Assembly (NCBI GenBank): GCA_963819685.1
Contig: CAWFXI010000007.1
Span: 558,001 to 622,000 of the forward strand
Direction of reading: 5' to 3'
DNA: 64,000 nucleotides
DNA from: CAIUGU01 sp963819685
GTDB taxonomy: Bacteria > Pseudomonadota > Gammaproteobacteria > Steroidobacterales > Steroidobacteraceae
Numbering within the stretch: the first letter of the stretch is position 1; the number at the start of each line of letters is the position of its first letter. Below the pieces are notes generated by a model that was given only the letters and a program-made list of their open reading frames with translations, searched no databases and was not told the DNA's origin. This document shows positions 18,146 to 26,902 of the stretch, piece after piece. The position numbers and the translations under genes were made by a program.

Positions 18146-20299
18146 TCAGAGGGGTTCCAGGTTGGCGTAAGCCAGCATCAACCATTTGGCGCCCTGCCGC
18201 TCGAAGTTCACGTGTACCCGGGCATGTCCGCCCTGGCCTTCGATTCCAAGCACGATGCCGTCGCCGAATTTTCCATGACGAACCCGTTGACCCAGCCTGA
18301 CACCTGCTACCGGCTCTTCCTCCATCATGGGTTTGCGGGGCACGAAGACCGGCCTCGACACCTGGATCCTTGGTCGGATCTCTTCCAGCGTTTCGGCAGG
18401 AAGTTCGCGAATGAATCGCGATGGTGAGCCATAGCTGTCCACGCCATGCAACCGACGCTGCTCTGCGTAGCTTAAGTAAAGCCTCTGCATCGCGCGGGTG
18501 AGCCCGACGTAACACAGCCTGCGTTCTTCCTCGAGCCGCGACGGATCGGTCGCCGACCGCTGGTGCGGAAACAGCCCCTCTTCGAGTCCGCAGAGGAAAA
18601 CCAGTGGAAACTCCAGGCCCTTGGCTGAGTGCAGCGTCATCATCTGTACGCTGTCTTCCCATTGATCCGCCTGGCCTTCACCGGATTCGAGCACCGCGTG
18701 CGACAGAAACGCGGCGAGCGGTGACATATCGCCAGTCTCCTCGGTGTCGAAGCCGCGCGCAGCACTGACCAGTTCTTCCAGGTTCTCGACCCTTGCCTCG
18801 CCGCGTTCACCTTTTTCCTTCTGGTGATGGGCGATGACGCCGCTCTGTTCGATGACACGATCAACCTGTTCGTGCAGGGCCATGCCCTGTGTCTCCCGAT
18901 CAAGTCGCTCGATCAATGCAAGGAAGGCATGCAGACTCACACCTGCTTTGGCTCCCAGCTCGGCGATAGTGGCACCCGCCGCCTGCCATAGCGGACACGC
19001 GTTGGCACGAGCGTAGTCGCGTATCGCATCGAGAGTCTTGTTGCCGATACCCCGTGTCGGCAGATTGACGACCCGCTCAAACGACGCGTCATCAGCGCGA
19101 TTGAAGATCAGGCGCAGATAAGCGAGGGCGTCCTTGATTTCAGCACGCTCGAAGAAACGCAGTCCACCATAGACGCGGTAGGGCATCCTCGCGGCAATCA
19201 TGGCCTCTTCAAACGCCCGGGATTGCGCGTTCGAGCGATACAGAATGGCGCACTCGCGCCGATTGCCGCCCTTCGCCGTCCACTCGCGGATGCGCTCAAC
19301 GACGAAGTTGGCTTCATCGCGTTCGTTGAATGCGGCGTATAGCCTGACCGGCTCACCCTTCTCTCCGCTGGTCCACAGGTTCTTGCCGAGTCGACCGCTG
19401 TTCTGGGCGATGAGTGCATTCGCGGCAGCCAGAATATTGCCCGTTGAGCGGTAATTCTGTTCGAGCCGGAACATCTGCACGTCCGGATAGTCACGGCGAA
19501 ACTGCTGGAGATTCTCGACTCTCGCACCCCGCCAGCCGTAGATCGATTGATCATCGTCGCCAACGATAAATGGCGTCCCTGTCGAGCCGGTAACTTCCTT
19601 GAGCCACTTGTACTGTACCGTGTTCGTGTCCTGGAACTCGTCGACGAGGACGTGCCGGAACCGCGCTCGATAGTGAGCGGCCAGGTCGGCGTTGTCCCGC
19701 CACAGCTCATAGACACGAAGCAGGAGTTCGGCGAAGTCGATGACGCCGGCTCGATCGGAAGATTCCTGGTAGGCCGCATACAGACGGATCAACTGCTCTC
19801 TTGTCGGGTCACCGTCAGCCTTGAGGTGCTTTGGCCTGAGGCCCTCGTCCTTCTGGGCATTGATGAACCAGGTGACTTCCTTCGGGATCCACCTCGCCTC
19901 ATCAAGATTCATGGCTTTGATCAGCTTGCGGACGGAGCGCTGCTGATCCTCGGCATCGAGAATCTGGAAGGCCTGCGGCAAACCAGCTTCACGCCAGTGC
20001 ATGCGCAGCAGCCGATGGGCGATGCCGTGAAAAGTACCGATCCACAGAGGCGCGGCCGGCAGCGAGAGCAGCGCCTCGATGCGGCCGCGCATTTCACCAG
20101 CCGCCTTGTTGGTAAACGTGACCGCGAGGATGCTGTGCGGCGAAACATTCTCCACTTGCACCAGCCAGGCGACGCGATGTGTCAGGACGCGCGTCTTGCC
20201 ACTGCCTGCTCCTGCCAGCACCAGCGTTGGCTTCAGCGGAGCCGCCACTGCCTGGCGTTGTGCATCGTTCAATGTATCAAGCAGTGGCGATAGGTCCAT
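18146..20299 (-). CDS. uvrD: DNA helicase II (UvrD/PcrA family)
   Basis: The 717-residue SF1A helicase has Walker A AGAGSGKTRVLTHR (near 30-43), motif Ia TFTNKAAGEMR, motif II VDEFQDTN, motif III GDDDQSIYGWRGA, motif IV EQNYRS, motif V TLHSAKGLEFPLVFLCGLEEGLFPH and motif VI EEERRLCYVGLTRA, and ends in the UvrD-type Tudor-like C-terminus (GQRVRHGKFGDG...). It unwinds DNA in nucleotide excision and mismatch repair. The length and C-terminal domain favour UvrD over Rep. I found no good LexA box in the 81 bp upstream. Confidence 0.96.
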   Translation of the reverse strand: MDLSPLLDTLNDAQRQAVAAPLKPTLVLAGAGSGKTRVLTHRVAWLVQVENVSPHSILAVTFTNKAAGEMRGRIEALLSLPAAPLWIGTFHGIAHRLLRMHWREAGLPQAFQILDAEDQQRSVRKLIKAMNLDEARWIPKEVTWFINAQKDEGLRPKHLKADGDPTREQLIRLYAAYQESSDRAGVIDFAELLLRVYELWRDNADLAAHYRARFRHVLVDEFQDTNTVQYKWLKEVTGSTGTPFIVGDDDQSIYGWRGARVENLQQFRRDYPDVQMFRLEQNYRSTGNILAAANALIAQNSGRLGKNLWTSGEKGEPVRLYAAFNERDEANFVVERIREWTAKGGNRRECAILYRSNAQSRAFEEAMIAARMPYRVYGGLRFFERAEIKDALAYLRLIFNRADDASFERVVNLPTRGIGNKTLDAIRDYARANACPLWQAAGATIAELGAKAGVSLHAFLALIERLDRETQGMALHEQVDRVIEQSGVIAHHQKEKGERGEARVENLEELVSAARGFDTEETGDMSPLAAFLSHAVLESGEGQADQWEDSVQMMTLHSAKGLEFPLVFLCGLEEGLFPHQRSATDPSRLEEERRLCYVGLTRAMQRLYLSYAEQRRLHGVDSYGSPSRFIRELPAETLEEIRPRIQVSRPVFVPRKPMMEEEPVAGVRLGQRVRHGKFGDGIVLGIEGQGGHARVHVNFERQGAKWLMLAYANLEPL

Positions 20300-20380
20300 G
20301 CGGCGGTACCGGTCAAGGGGGCGCGATTGTAGCGCAGATGAGACGCGTATCCTCTGGTACGCTTCGCCTTAAGCCAGCAG

Positions 20381-21151
20381 ATGAGGATCGACACTTTGTC
20401 CAGTGCTTTTGAATACAGGACCGTATGGGTAGTGTTGGCAGCTCTGCTGGCAAACGCGTGCCAGCGAACCGAGCCCGGGTCACTGCCACCTGCAACCGGC
20501 GAAGTCCAGGGGCCTGCTTCGAATGTGGCAGCGGCGACTACCGCGCCCGCAGCGGAGTCCAGCCTGACTTTGAGGCGCGGCACGGTAACGCTGACAGCGG
20601 ACTCACGAACTTTGAGATTCTGCGATGAAGCTGTTGATGTCTGGCTCGTCGACCAGGGCGATCCGACGCTGGATGACGTCTACGCAAAACTGGCTGGCGA
20701 GCCTGGCACCCCGCTTTATGTGGAAGTTCGCGGCGAACGTATGGCGACTCCACCGGGTACGGCAATCCCTGCCACATTCAAACAGGTCTTCTTGCTGGAG
20801 GAATTGCTGTATGCCGGCGCGCCAGCTGACGCTGCCGGTTGCGCGACGGGGGTTCCCGCGTATCGTGTGCAGGCTCGCGGCAATGAGCCGTTCTGGGCAA
20901 TCGAGATCAGAGAGGACAGGATGCTCCTGCGACAAGTCGGCCAGGCCACTCCGCTTGAGTTCAAGATGGATGAGACACTGGGTGCCGAAGGAACGGTGAC
21001 TTATGGGGGCGCAAGTGGCGGGCATTCGCTGGAACTGACGATAACGAACAACCCATGCAGCGACTCAATGTCCGGAGACTACTTCGCCTATACGGCGGAG
21101 GCACGGCTGGATGGTCGCACGTTGAACGGCTGCGCAAGACTCGGGGAATAG
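20381..21151 (+). CDS. Uncharacterised lipoprotein, COG3650-like with NlpE-like part
   Basis: The 256-residue protein has a signal peptide with a probable lipobox LANAC (Cys27), a Thr/Ala/Pro-rich linker, a middle region FCDEAVDVWLVDQGDPTLDDVYAKL that resembles the NlpE-type envelope domain, and a C-terminal domain opening with ARGNEPFWAIEI. The RGNEPFW motif is the hallmark of COG3650 conserved proteins of unknown function. It is probably outer-membrane anchored. It is divergent from uvrD and converges on the VanZ gene. Lipoprotein status is well supported; function unknown. Confidence 0.7.
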   Translation: MRIDTLSSAFEYRTVWVVLAALLANACQRTEPGSLPPATGEVQGPASNVAAATTAPAAESSLTLRRGTVTLTADSRTLRFCDEAVDVWLVDQGDPTLDDVYAKLAGEPGTPLYVEVRGERMATPPGTAIPATFKQVFLLEELLYAGAPADAAGCATGVPAYRVQARGNEPFWAIEIREDRMLLRQVGQATPLEFKMDETLGAEGTVTYGGASGGHSLELTITNNPCSDSMSGDYFAYTAEARLDGRTLNGCARLGE

Positions 21152-21154
21152 CTG

Positions 21155-21186
21155 GCCGGGTGATATCGGTTAGTGCAGCACCCGGC
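21155..21186. terminator. Hairpin between converging genes, possible bidirectional terminator
   Basis: An 8-bp perfect stem GCCGGGTG (21155-21162) / CACCCGGC (21179-21186) with a 16-nt loop lies in the 38-bp gap between the converging lipoprotein and VanZ genes. There is no T-run on either side, so termination efficiency is doubtful, but the position fits. Confidence 0.4.
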
Positions 21187-21189
21187 TCG

Positions 21190-22368
21190 CTATCTGAAAG
21201 TCAGACGACGGCCGGCGCCGGGGTCGAGCATCCTCAGAATCAGTCCTGCGGCCAGCGCAAGCAGGGGATCGGTAACCGACGCCGCACGATCCGGCTGCCA
21301 CAGTTGCAATAGTTCGATCGCAAAGACACCGACTACGACAGTAGCGAGCGCGAAGTCGAATGGCATTCCGGCGTCCTTGAGCAGCCAGATCATCCCGCAA
21401 CAGAAGAACAGGAATGCCAGCAGCCCGCGGGCATCAACTGGCAGACCTGCAGAAAACCAGGCCAGGAAGGGCCACAGATCGAACGAACCCGGCGTGCTGG
21501 TGAAGCGCAAAGGAGCCAACTGATCAATCGTGAAGACCGCAGCGAAGGCGACGAGCAGCAGCAGATGGCGTGGGCCCGGAGCGAGGCGATTGATGACGAC
21601 CAGCGTGGGCAGCAGGAGTAACAGCGCCACCAGTTCCGACGGAACGAATACCTGTCCAGCCATCAGGAGTCGGCCGACGAGCGCGGTTGCAATCACGGCC
21701 AACAGCGCTTCGATGCCACCCTGCCTCGACGCGAGAGCAAATATCGCCTGCGCCACGACCAGCCAGCAGACGAGGTAGCCCAGTGTGGCCGCGACATCGA
21801 TCTGTGGAGCAAACAGCGGCACGAGCGCAAACTTGATCTTGGCAAGCGTGATCATTGGAACGAACGGCGCCAGGCGCCAGCCAAGCCACAGCAGGATGAC
21901 AATCAGCGCCGTCCGATCGGAGCGGTTGCCGCCCACCGTTTGCATTGGTATGAGACTGCTTAAGGAACGCCAGACAAATCCAGCGGCCGTTCCCGCGAGC
22001 GTGCCGAGGGTATTCAGACTGAGGTCGGTCAGGCTGGGCACACGGGGCGAGATGAACATCTGCGCCACTTCGATCAGCAGTGAGAGCATGGCGCCAAGAA
22101 CCACGACGACGACCGCTGCGAGCCAACGCCGCCGACCAGACTCAATCCACAGAAACAGACAGAACCCGAGCGGTATGTAGAGCAGTACGTTCGACACACG
22201 GTCGCCGCGTCCTGCTCGTGCCCATGACAGGCTGCTCAAGGCATTGAACAGGTCCCCATCGATCGCATCGCGTTTGAAGTTGAAGGGATAGAGCGACCCG
22301 TAAGCGATCAGCGCCACCACGGCGAGCAGCAACCACGGCACGAGGCTTCTTGAACGCGCAGGCTTCAT
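21190..22368 (-). CDS. VanZ family membrane protein with tandem VanZ-like halves
   Basis: The 392-residue protein has about ten transmembrane helices. The N-terminal half carries the full VanZ pattern: YGSLYPFNF, VSNVLLYIPLGF, SLLIEVAQMFISPRVPSLTDLSLNTLGT (split here from residue ~94). The C-terminal half repeats a shorter form: APLRFTST, GLLAFLFFC, AIELLQLWQPDRAASVTDPLLALAAG. This looks like an internal duplication. VanZ homologues are linked to teicoplanin resistance in enterococci, but most chromosomal members have no known role and no glycopeptide-resistance genes are near. It lies upstream of nothing on its strand except the lipoprotein end; cyoE ends 33 bp before it, so it may be the last gene of the cox transcript. 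Confidence 0.8.
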   Translation of the reverse strand: MKPARSRSLVPWLLLAVVALIAYGSLYPFNFKRDAIDGDLFNALSSLSWARAGRGDRVSNVLLYIPLGFCLFLWIESGRRRWLAAVVVVVLGAMLSLLIEVAQMFISPRVPSLTDLSLNTLGTLAGTAAGFVWRSLSSLIPMQTVGGNRSDRTALIVILLWLGWRLAPFVPMITLAKIKFALVPLFAPQIDVAATLGYLVCWLVVAQAIFALASRQGGIEALLAVIATALVGRLLMAGQVFVPSELVALLLLLPTLVVINRLAPGPRHLLLLVAFAAVFTIDQLAPLRFTSTPGSFDLWPFLAWFSAGLPVDARGLLAFLFFCCGMIWLLKDAGMPFDFALATVVVGVFAIELLQLWQPDRAASVTDPLLALAAGLILRMLDPGAGRRLTFR

Positions 22369-22401
22369 CCTGCGAAAGATACGCCAATTTTGCGTGTTTC
22401 T

Positions 22402-23325
22402 TCAGAGCCGGATGAGCAGATAGTGATCCGCGAGGAGGACGGTGAAGAGCACCGCCAGATAGGTGATCGAGAACCCGAATGTCTTCATGGGCAGGCGTTC
22501 GGTCGGCTTTGTCAGCAGGGCCAATGCGTAATAGATGAACGCGGCCCCCAGCACCAGGGCGCCGGCGAGGTAGATCAGGCCACTCATGCCTGTCAGATAG
22601 GGAAGGAGGGTTACCAGCACGAGCAGAATCGTGTAGAGCAGGATGTGCAGCCGCGTGAACTCGACGCTGTACACCACTGGCAGCATGGGGATGCCGGCCT
22701 TGGCATATTCGTCCCGGCGCGCAATCGCGAGTGCCCAGAAGTGTGGGGGCGTCCACGTGAAAATGATCAGGAACAGCAGCAGCGCATAGGGGTCGATATG
22801 CCCCGTTACCGCGACCCAGCCCAGTACCGGTGGAGCTGCTCCGGCCGCACCGCCGATAACGATATTCTGAGGCGTGGCATGCTTGAGCCACAGTGTGTAG
22901 ACGATGGCGTAGCCGATCAGGGAAAAGAAAGTCAGGACCGCCGTCAGCCAGTTGACCCATCCGACAAGTACGATGACCGACAGGCCTGCCAGCATGCAGG
23001 CGTACGCGAGGGCCCTGCGTTCCGACACATGGCCGGCAGGGATCGGTCGATACCGTGTACGCGCCATCTGCAGGTCGAAGCGGCGATCAAGGACATGATT
23101 GATGGCGGCAGCCGCGGAAGCTGCGAGCCCGATTCCCAATGTGCCAAAGACCAGGGCACTGACCGGTGGCAGCCCGGGCGTTGCGAGCAACATTCCCACG
23201 ATCGCAGTGAATACGATCAGGAAAACGACTCGCGGCTTGCCGAGTTCATAGTAATCCCGCCAGGTCGCGGTCCCGGTGACGGGTTGAATGGGGCTGGCCA
23301 ATGGCAACTTTGTCTCTGTCTGCAT
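22402..23325 (-). CDS. cyoE: Protoheme IX farnesyltransferase (heme O synthase)
   Basis: The 307-residue UbiA-superfamily protein has eight to nine transmembrane helices and the prenyl-diphosphate motif NHVLDRRFDLQMART plus the second Asp-rich/aromatic region DEYAKAGIPMLPVV. It adds a farnesyl chain to protoheme to give heme O, the precursor of heme A. The open frame begins at TTG 23349; the ATG at 23325 (MQTETKLPLAS) is more likely. It follows ctaA closely in the oxidase assembly operon, so the name ctaB is equally usual. Confidence 0.96.
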   Translation of the reverse strand: MQTETKLPLASPIQPVTGTATWRDYYELGKPRVVFLIVFTAIVGMLLATPGLPPVSALVFGTLGIGLAASAAAAINHVLDRRFDLQMARTRYRPIPAGHVSERRALAYACMLAGLSVIVLVGWVNWLTAVLTFFSLIGYAIVYTLWLKHATPQNIVIGGAAGAAPPVLGWVAVTGHIDPYALLLFLIIFTWTPPHFWALAIARRDEYAKAGIPMLPVVYSVEFTRLHILLYTILLVLVTLLPYLTGMSGLIYLAGALVLGAAFIYYALALLTKPTERLPMKTFGFSITYLAVLFTVLLADHYLLIRL

Positions 23326-23349
23326 GTTGAAGCGTGGCAGCAGTTCCAA

Positions 23350-24354
23350 CTATCGCGTTGGCGGGTGCAGCAGCCGGTTCAGGCGCACAACCGTCAACAG
23401 CAACAGCGCGGCCACGCCATTGTGCGCGGTTGCAAGTGCCAGCGGCAGGCCATCAAGCACCATCAGCGGACCAACGACGAGCTGGGAAAGCAGCACCAGT
23501 CCCACTGCGGCGCCGGCCAGCTGGACTTTTCGGGTCTGCCCGAGGCGCCAGGAAGCGATGCTTAACCAGCCAAGCACCAGTGCAGCCATGATCGCACCCA
23601 GTCGATGGACGAAATGGATTGCCACTCGTGCCGGATGATCAAGTACGCCGCCCTCGTAGTCGATGCCAAGACCACGCCAGAGGACGAATGCATCGTCGAC
23701 ATCCATGGCGGGCCAGTATGAGTTCTGGCATGTCGGAAAGTCCGGACAAGCCAGCGCAGCGTAGTTCGAACTGGTCCAGCCGCCGAGCAGTATCTGTATC
23801 GCAAGGACGACCATGCCCACCAGCGCCAGCTTCCGCAGGCCGCTTTCCCGACCTGGCTTGCTCGCACGTTCGGTGTTCGTCGCCAGCCACGCGAGAAGCG
23901 CGAGCGTCGTCAATCCACCAACGAGGTGCAGAACGACGATCAATGGCTTGAGCAGCAACGTGACCGTCCACATCCCCAGCAGCGCCTGCAGCCCGACGAC
24001 TGCGACGAGCAGGACCGGGAGCCTGACAGGCTGGGCAGGATCGCGCCGATTCCAGATTGCAAAAGCCGCGAGAGCAACGATGACCAGCACGAGTGCGCCC
24101 GCAAAATACCTGTGCAGCATCTCCTTGCTGGCCTTGTACTGCTCGAAGGGCCGCTCCGGAAAATCGTTCGCAATAACGTCGAGATTCTGTGCCGCCTGTC
24201 CGGCTGTGAGATGTCCATAGCAACCTGGCCAGTCGGGACAACCGAGGCCGGCGGCGCTCAACCGCACCCATGCACCCAACACTACGACCACGAACGCCAG
24301 CACCGCTCCGCAGAGAGCGAGACGCCGGAAGGTGACGATTCGCGGCTGCGGCAT
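23350..24354 (-). CDS. ctaA: Heme A synthase CtaA
   Basis: The 334-residue protein has eight transmembrane helices in two four-helix bundles. It shows the CtaA/COX15 features: AGLGCPDWPGCYG and CPDFPTCQNSYWPAMD (paired-cysteine loops), and the heme-ligand histidines near FEQYKASKEMLHRYFAG and AIHFVHRLGAI. It oxidises the C8 methyl of heme O to form heme A for the aa3 oxidase. It sits between the SCO-like gene (3 bp gap) and cyoE. Confidence 0.96.
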   Translation of the reverse strand: MPQPRIVTFRRLALCGAVLAFVVVVLGAWVRLSAAGLGCPDWPGCYGHLTAGQAAQNLDVIANDFPERPFEQYKASKEMLHRYFAGALVLVIVALAAFAIWNRRDPAQPVRLPVLLVAVVGLQALLGMWTVTLLLKPLIVVLHLVGGLTTLALLAWLATNTERASKPGRESGLRKLALVGMVVLAIQILLGGWTSSNYAALACPDFPTCQNSYWPAMDVDDAFVLWRGLGIDYEGGVLDHPARVAIHFVHRLGAIMAALVLGWLSIASWRLGQTRKVQLAGAAVGLVLLSQLVVGPLMVLDGLPLALATAHNGVAALLLLTVVRLNRLLHPPTR

Positions 24355-24357
24355 GAG

Positions 24358-24981
24358 TTACCCTATCTGTGACAGCTTCAGGAGTTTTTTCAGATCATCG
24401 AGCAGACTTTTTGCAGGCGCATCGGCTGCATAACTCATCATGAGATTGCCGAGAGGATCGACCACGTAGAGGCGTCCCGCTGCGATTGCTTCGACCCCGT
24501 CGTACACGGGAAAGGCGCCAAGCAGTTCCCGGCCAGCGTCGCCTTCCACTGCCGCAAATAACAGACCGGCCTGCTCTGTGGCGAAATACTCCTGATCGCA
24601 GCACGCTCCCGTGTACAGAAAAACCCTCTGCACCCGCGAACTGTCCTGGTTCAACGCGAGACGCACCTGGCGGCTGTCGTTGAGCGCCTGGCGGCAGCGC
24701 GCGTCACAGGCTCCATCGCCTGCATAGACCAGACTCCACTTGCCGCGGAGGAATTCCGGCGACGTCGGCACCCCTGCAGGTGTTGCCAGCGCGACTTCGG
24801 GCAGGGCCCTGGCTGGGTCGATCAACTCGCCGCGATTGGTGCTGCCTGTGGGCCGCCACCCATTCCCGCTGTAGTAAAGCAGAAAGGAAAGACCAAGCGG
24901 AGCAAAGAACAGCACCAGCAACAGCCACAGTTGACGGCGAGAGCGCGTGGACAGAGGCCGTACAGCCAGGCCATCGTTCAT
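24358..24981 (-). CDS. SCO/thioredoxin-fold-like membrane protein of the cox locus
   Basis: The 207-residue protein has one N-terminal transmembrane helix (about 17-38) and a periplasmic domain with the SCO-like core WSLVYAGDGACDARCRQAL, where CDARC (CxxxC) corresponds to the copper-binding cysteines of SCO proteins, and a late VDPLGNLMMSY strand. A third ligand His typical of SCO is not evident. A similar protein of unknown function sits in the Pseudomonas cox cluster just before ctaA. A role in CuA assembly or thiol reduction is inferred from location and fold. Its start overlaps the SURF1 stop by four bases. Confidence 0.72.
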   Translation of the reverse strand: MNDGLAVRPLSTRSRRQLWLLLVLFFAPLGLSFLLYYSGNGWRPTGSTNRGELIDPARALPEVALATPAGVPTSPEFLRGKWSLVYAGDGACDARCRQALNDSRQVRLALNQDSSRVQRVFLYTGACCDQEYFATEQAGLLFAAVEGDAGRELLGAFPVYDGVEAIAAGRLYVVDPLGNLMMSYAADAPAKSLLDDLKKLLKLSQIG

Positions 24982-25724
24982 GGCGATACTCTACTATTCA
25001 CGGCTGCCTTCTTCAGATTCACGACGATAAAAATGACGACCAATGCCACCGCCAGCGCAAACCACTGAATGGCGTACGCCACATTGCGCGTTGGCCCGAC
25101 TCCGAAGTGCGGTTCCCAGGCCCGCTCGAAACCGTCCTCGGCCTTTGGATCGAGTAGCAGGATGGGCTGCAGCACTTTATCGCCGTACAACCTCTTGAGA
25201 TCGCGGAACTCCGGAAAATTCACTACGAGGGGCCAGGTCGGCGCGGACAGGTCCTGCGTTCCCAGTCGCATTGCGGGCAGGGGCAACCGATCGAGCCGGC
25301 CGATGATCTCGCGGTGAAGGGAACCCACCTCGATTGCCGGCAGGGACGCACGCGTTGGTCCAAGGGCAACCCAGCCCCGATCCACGAACAACAGGTTGCC
25401 ATCCTCGAGCTTGAGTGGCGTCAGCACGCGATAGCCCGGGACGCCTGTGCGAGAAGGCATGTTGTCGAGCAGAATCTGTCTTGAAGTCTCGTACTCGCCC
25501 GCGACAATCACCTGCTGGTAACGTGGCAGGTCTGCCGCGTTCGCACCCGACAGATGAACCGTCCGCTGCTGCCCCGCGACGAAGGTCTCAGTCAGGGCGC
25601 GCTTTTCGCCGGCACGCTGCAATTGCCAGACGCCGAGTCCGATCAGGCCCGCGAGTGCCATAACGGTCAGCATGGTTTCTGGCAGAGCCGGGGCGAAAAT
25701 GCGATCGCGGAAACGTACGGGCAT
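24978..25724 (-). CDS. SURF1 family cytochrome oxidase assembly protein
   Basis: The protein (248 residues from ATG 25724; the open frame begins at TTG 25742) has the SURF1 topology: a transmembrane helix near each end with a periplasmic domain between. Family motifs are visible: GLGVWQLQRAGEKRAL after helix 1, and the ending NVAYAIQWFALAVALVVIFIVVNLKK. It aids heme A insertion into oxidase subunit I. It heads the SURF1-sco-ctaA-cyoE run and is divergent from the DUF2909 gene. Confidence 0.93.
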   Translation of the reverse strand: MPVRFRDRIFAPALPETMLTVMALAGLIGLGVWQLQRAGEKRALTETFVAGQQRTVHLSGANAADLPRYQQVIVAGEYETSRQILLDNMPSRTGVPGYRVLTPLKLEDGNLLFVDRGWVALGPTRASLPAIEVGSLHREIIGRLDRLPLPAMRLGTQDLSAPTWPLVVNFPEFRDLKRLYGDKVLQPILLLDPKAEDGFERAWEPHFGVGPTRNVAYAIQWFALAVALVVIFIVVNLKKAAVNSRVSP

Positions 25725-25770
25725 ATACTCGTCACTCGCCAATCCGGCGTAGCTTTTTCAGGACCGTACC

Positions 25771-25977
25771 GTGATCAAGTTGCTGATTGTCGCTTGTCTG
25801 ATCGGTATCGTCATCAGCCTGGGCAAGGGACTGTTTCACCTCGTCCATGACAAGAGCAGCTCTTCCTCCACAGTCAAGGCACTGACGGTGCGTATCGTGC
25901 TGTCCGTTGCCCTGTTCCTGTTGCTCCTGCTTGCCTGGTCGCAGGGACTGATCCAGCCCCACGGGATAGGCCAATAG
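25771..25977 (+). CDS. DUF2909 twin-transmembrane protein
   Basis: The 68-residue protein starts at GTG 25771 and has two transmembrane helices (about 1-25 and 40-62) separated by a short DKSSSSSTVKALTVRI loop, the pattern of DUF2909. These small proteins are regularly found in proteobacterial cytochrome oxidase clusters, between ctaE and SURF1. The gene is on the opposite strand to its neighbours, as in Pseudomonas. Function unknown; an assembly role is inferred from conserved position. Confidence 0.82.
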   Translation: MIKLLIVACLIGIVISLGKGLFHLVHDKSSSSSTVKALTVRIVLSVALFLLLLLAWSQGLIQPHGIGQ

Positions 25978-25983
25978 CTGGCG

Positions 25984-26865
25984 CTACAGCCAGTAGACGA
26001 AAATAAACAACCCGAGCCAGACGACGTCCACGAAGTGCCAGTACCAGGCAACTCCTTCAAACGCGAAGTGCTGGTTGGGCGTGAAATGTCCCTTGAGGCA
26101 ACGGAACCAGATGACCGTCAGCATGATCGCGCCGATGGTCACATGCAGGCCGTGGAAGCCCGTCAGCATGAAGAACGTCGAGCCGTAGATCCCCGTCGAC
26201 AGCTTGAGGTTCAGCTCGTGGTAGGCCTCAATGTATTCCTGCGCCTGCAGGTAGACGAACAGGAAGCCCAGCAGGAATGTCAGCGCGAGGAAGATATTCA
26301 GGACTTTGCGATTGCCGGCCCTGAGCGCATGGTGAGCGATGGTAATCGTCACGCCTGACGTCAGCAGCAGGGCGGTATTGATCGCAGGCAGACCGAACGC
26401 AGGAATGACTTCAAACTCACCCCCAACGGCGGCGGGTCCATTCGTCGGCCAGGCTGTTTCATAGCCCTTCCAGAGCAGCAGGTTCGTGAAAATCTTGACG
26501 CCTTCTCCCCCCAGCCAGGGCACGGAAAACTGTCGCGAATAGAACAGGGCACCAAAGAAGGCCGCGAAGAACATGATCTCCGAGAAAATGAACCACATCA
26601 TCCCCATGCGGAATGACCTGTCTACCTGCTCGTTGAAATAGTGTCCTTCGCTCTCGTTGATGACGGTGCCAAACCACCCGGCAAACATGGTTGCCACGAT
26701 CACGAGGCCAGCCGTCATCACGAACGGCCCGGGACTCGAGTGGTTGAGCCACAGGGCCGCGCCACCCACCGTGATGAAGAGCGCGATCGAGCCGATCACC
26801 GGCCAGGGGCTGCCGTGCGGAATGTAGTACTTGCCACCGGGCTGTTCGGTCTGTGCGTGAGCCAT
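25984..26865 (-). CDS. ctaE: Cytochrome c oxidase subunit III
   Basis: The 293-residue protein has seven transmembrane helices with the subunit III signatures GHYFNEQVDRSFRMGMMWFIFSE (split: MMWFIFSEIMFFAAFFGALFY), QAQEYIEAY, STFFMLTGFHGLHVTIG and the C-terminal WYWHFVDVVWLGLFIFVY. It stabilises the aa3 oxidase core and supports the D-channel. The start is placed at ATG 26865 (MAHAQTEQPGG); the frame extends ten codons further. It follows ctaG by 37 bp. Confidence 0.96.
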   Translation of the reverse strand: MAHAQTEQPGGKYYIPHGSPWPVIGSIALFITVGGAALWLNHSSPGPFVMTAGLVIVATMFAGWFGTVINESEGHYFNEQVDRSFRMGMMWFIFSEIMFFAAFFGALFYSRQFSVPWLGGEGVKIFTNLLLWKGYETAWPTNGPAAVGGEFEVIPAFGLPAINTALLLTSGVTITIAHHALRAGNRKVLNIFLALTFLLGFLFVYLQAQEYIEAYHELNLKLSTGIYGSTFFMLTGFHGLHVTIGAIMLTVIWFRCLKGHFTPNQHFAFEGVAWYWHFVDVVWLGLFIFVYWL

Positions 26866-26902
26866 GAGCTTTGGAATCCTGCCTGTCAGTTGCAATCAAC
26901 GA

